From: Solanum dulcamara
Taxonomy: Eukaryota > Streptophyta > Magnoliopsida > Solanales > Solanaceae
Length of the DNA: 64,000 bases
Assembly: GCF_947179165.1 (NCBI RefSeq)
Contig: NC_077237.1
Location: forward strand, 15,585,523 to 15,649,522
Reading direction: 5' to 3'
In this document: positions 61,027 through 64,000 of the stretch, piece after piece
Position numbering within the stretch: the first letter of the stretch is position 1
Layout of the letters: every line of letters starts with the position of its first letter
The notes under the pieces: generated by a model
Databases searched by the model: none
What the model was told of the DNA's origin: nothing
Seen by the model: the letters and a program-made list of their open reading frames with translations, nothing else
Position numbers and translations under genes: made by a program

Positions 61027-62440
61027 ACGTAGAGCAATCAAAACCATGGCCCTCTTGACAATGATAAATGATGAATGATGGCCCTCTTGACAATGATAGA
61101 TGAGGAATGATGGCCCTTTTGGCAATGATGAATGATGGCCCTCTCGGCAATGATATGATAAATGATGAATGATGGCCCTCTTGGCAATGATGAATGATGA
61201 ATGATGGCCCTCTTGACAATGACAGATGAGAAATGATGGCCCTCTTGGCAATGATAAATGATGAACGATGGCCCTCTTGGCAATGATGAATGATGGTCCT
61301 CTTGGAAATGATATTACCACCTCTGGTAATATAATATGAATAAAATAATATCATCATATATGGTATTAGATCATCGTATACGGTATTACATCATCGCATA
61401 CAGTATTATATTATTAATAAACAGCCTTAAAGTGGTTTCGAATGACCTTGAGGAGGTTTTTTTCTTCTTTTATCTTATTTCCGGTTCCAATTTCTCGTAT
61501 ACGACATCATATATGGCATTATATCATTATATACGATATTATAACATCAATGACCCTCTTGACAAATGATATTACCACCTCCGGTAATATAATATGAATA
61601 ATAAAATATGAATGACCCTCTTGGCAATGATATTACCACATCAGGTAATATAATACAAATAATAAAATATGAATGGCCCTCTTGGCAATGATATTACCAC
61701 CTCCGGTAATATAATACGAATAATAAGATATGAATGTCCCTCTTGGCGATGCTATTACCACCTCCGGTAATATAATACGAATAATAAGATATGAATGTCC
61801 CTCTTGGTAATGATATTACCACCTCCGGTAATATAATACGGATAATAAGATATGAATGGTCCTCTTGGAAATGATATTACCACCTTCGGTAATATAATAC
61901 AAATAATAAAAATGAATCGCCCTCTCAGCAAATGATATTACCACCTCCGATAATATAATACGAATAATAAAATAGGAATGACCCTCTTGACAAGGATATT
62001 ACCACCTCCGATAATATAATCTAAATAAAATAATATCATCATATATGGGATTAGATCATCGTATACGGCATCATATCATTGTATACTGCATTATATCATT
62101 GTATGCGCCATTATACGTGCCCATTAGACGTCTTTGAGGATGGAGAATATAATTTGATGTCATTATGGACGCTTGCATTGAAAGTAGCTCTTTTGCATTT
62201 TCCTGCACTCAAAAGAAAACAAGTAATAGACACATTGTCCTTTTTACTGACGACTGAGCAAAAATCTTTAGGAAATTGTTTTGAAAATATGTACAAAGTG
62301 CCTGGTCACTTTAACATTAGTGTGTGAATATCATGCTCATTTTCAAACACTTTATATTTATTTTGGCACATGATTTTCTCGAGATTTGAAAGAGGCATTG
62401 TTGTTCATATTTTGAACACCTCTTTTGTCGTCTGACTAAT
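61027..62440. repeat. Large tandem duplication, copy B (~1.4 kb)
   Basis: Second copy of the 59,419-61,026 unit, with a shorter first array (61,047-61,320) and an eight-unit hairpin array (61,556-62,020). The last block (62,090-62,440) is more than 95% identical by eye to 60,672-61,020. Confidence 0.85.
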
Positions 62441-63228
62441 CCTGATGATAAAATTATCACTTTGAAAACTCTTTGCATTTTTAACTTCTTTGTACTTGCT
62501 GAAAAGAGGGATGTGGTGATCCTTTATAAATCTACGACCATAGAAAAATTGTTAGTTTTTTTAATGAACTGATCTGTGTTGAATTCTCCATTTGTTTTCT
62601 CCTTGTCTTGCTATCTTCGATCACTTGCTCTAATTCTCCACTTCTCGGTAGATATAAGACTAAAACATATTGATGCAAAATATTTGATGTATTAAAAGAT
62701 TTAGCAAAGATGAGTTTTTGAAAAGCAATTTGGAAAGGGTCACTGCTAGATGTCATGTCACACATAGCTTAAATGAACGTCCTTGATCTGAAGCTTCGAA
62801 CAGGCTTGATATCTTGTTCACAAAATTTTTAAGGATTCTTGGAAAATTCTATCAGAGTTAGAAATTTTTGTAGCTGACTCTGAACTCTGATGGTGCTAGA
62901 GATTATTAAGGTTGACATTGGCCTTCCGACAATGTCGGGGATCATTTGAGGCCAACCTTGAAATTTGAAGTTTGAGTAAAACCTTCCGATGATATTGGAT
63001 AAAATTTTTGAGGTCATCCTCAAAACTTTCTGTCCCAGTTAGACTTCTTGGTAAATATCATACTACCAATGCAGAATTTTTGAGATCCTATCAAAAATTC
63101 TGTCCTAGCTACTTTTCTGATGCACCTTAGCCTTGTTTTCTTTTGTGAAAAGATCTTCTTTGAAATTTTGAGTCCCTCTCAAAAATTCTGTCCAAGTTTC
63201 TATCATAAATAGAGAACTTATGGGAGAT
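62441..63228. other. 3' non-coding region of the Tat/Ogre-like element, middle part
   Basis: No gene. aaaattctgtcc(t/c)ag motifs recur at ~63,096, 63,183 and elsewhere, a loose repeat. Confidence 0.45.
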
Positions 63229-63505
63229 ATGACCGAACCGTTGTGGCGCCTACGTATCCCATTGATGCAGGAATCAGGTCAAACGTAATTCCCCCTCGGG
63301 AGATAACTGAGGAGTAGCGAATTTTAATAGAAAAATGACCGAGGATGACATAGGCTGCCTACGTATCTCATTCTTGAGAATTTAGGTCAGACGTAGTTCA
63401 AACACCAAAAGAGGATATCACAAATAGATAAAAGGGTGACCGAAGCCGATATAGGCCGCCTACGTATCTCATTCTTGAGAATTCAGGTTAGGCGTAGTTC
63501 ATTAC
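63229..63505. repeat. Three tandem cctacgtatc units of ~100 bp
   Basis: cctacgtatc occurs at 63,249, 63,358 and 63,459. Each is preceded by tgaccga and followed by a gaat(t)caggt(c/t)a...cgtagttc segment. Confidence 0.8.
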
Positions 63506-63585
63506 AAAACAAAAGAGTTAATTTAAAACAAACAAGCATAGAAACGATTACAAGCAAATGACATAATTACAAAATTTTTGAACCT

Positions 63586-64000
63586 TCAAACGTAGTATCT
63601 CTTGACGGCATCTAAGTTGATTGGTTTCGGCCATTCTTGGCCATCTATCTCGGATAATATTAAGGCACCTCCAGACAACACTTTGCGCACCATATATGGT
63701 CCTTGCCAATTTGGCGCGAACTTTCCCTTATACTCATTTTGATGTGGAAAATGCGTTTAAGAACCAACTGGCCAACTCCGAACGTTCTTGGTCTCACTCG
63801 TTTGTTAAAAGCACGAATCATTCTTTGTTGGTACAATTGACCATGGCAAATGGCAGTCATTCTATTTTCATCAATCAAAGCCAAATGTTCAATTCGATTA
63901 CGAACCCAATCAGCATTACTCAACTCATCTTCTTACATGATTCTCAACGAAGGTATTTCCACTTCGGTAGGGATTACGACTTCCGTCCCATAAACTAGCA
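63586..64000 (-). pseudogene. Integrase C-terminus of a Tat/Ogre-like gypsy element
   Basis: On the minus strand, from the right edge, SLVYGTEVVIPTEVEIPSLR leads into WVRNRIEHLALIDENRMTAI, CHGQLYQQRMIRAFNKRVRP and GVGQLVLKRI. After a one-base frameshift near 63,750 it continues to EWPKPINLDAVKRYYV and a TGA at 63,586. This is the typical end of Tat/Ogre pol. A TAA in place of the usual Gln near 63,93x and the frameshift show it is defective. The rest of pol lies beyond the window. Confidence 0.85.

Noticed and set aside
60661..62327. Two 82-codon plus-strand frames (60,661 and 62,079)
   Set aside because: They lie at equivalent places in the two duplicated units and are conserved only because the duplication is recent; no domain recognised.

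Overview
This is a plant nuclear window that is almost entirely accessory DNA. Several things point to the Solanaceae, probably Solanum: the tropinone-reductase-like gene, the families of LTR retrotransposons, and the hAT and Mutator MITEs. That assignment rests on recognition by eye; no search was run. I see no bacterial genes, operons, CRISPR arrays or rRNA.

Layout. 1-7.6 kb is a decayed mitochondrial insertion (NUMT). It carries a relic tRNA-Pro, a frame-preserved but nonsense-broken rps19, and what looks like a remnant of a mitovirus RNA-dependent RNA polymerase of the kind known in plant mitochondrial genomes. A LINE reverse transcriptase fragment follows (7.65-8.4 kb). 9.4-11.3 kb holds a hAT-like MITE and a PIF/Harbinger deletion derivative. 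12.4-16.9 kb is a degenerate minus-strand Copia element. 18.2-18.9 kb is a ~716 bp near-perfect palindrome. 20.4-22.1 kb holds two Mutator-like elements.

The only gene that looks intact is a five-exon minus-strand short-chain dehydrogenase/reductase of the tropinone-reductase-like type (22,224-23,789, 267 aa). A MITE sits 75 bp beyond its stop codon.

25.9-30.4 kb is a string of DNA transposons (hAT, Mutator-like, Helitron 3' end, hAT), most with visible target-site duplications. 31-37 kb is made of Copia and gypsy fragments. 38.1-39.3 kb is an F-box pseudogene. 39.8-40.1 kb is a minisatellite. 41.4-42.8 kb is another hAT element, with a possible spliced mini-ORF. 43.7-46.6 kb is a 48 bp minisatellite split by an RTE-type LINE.

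47.4-64 kb is best read as the 3' part of a giant minus-strand Ty3/gypsy (Tat/Ogre-like) element. It has a ~5.6 kb 3' LTR, a polypurine tract, a 3' non-coding region full of tandem repeats, and the integrase C-terminus running off the right edge. A young, complete 5.5 kb Copia element (LTRs differing at 2 of 398 positions, TSD gtctt) is nested in the LTR.

I found no convincing new multi-gene system. The most notable items are the mitovirus-like fossil in the NUMT, the long palindrome, the hairpin-bearing tandem arrays, and the nested young Copia whose sense-strand nonsense changes look like cytosine deamination.
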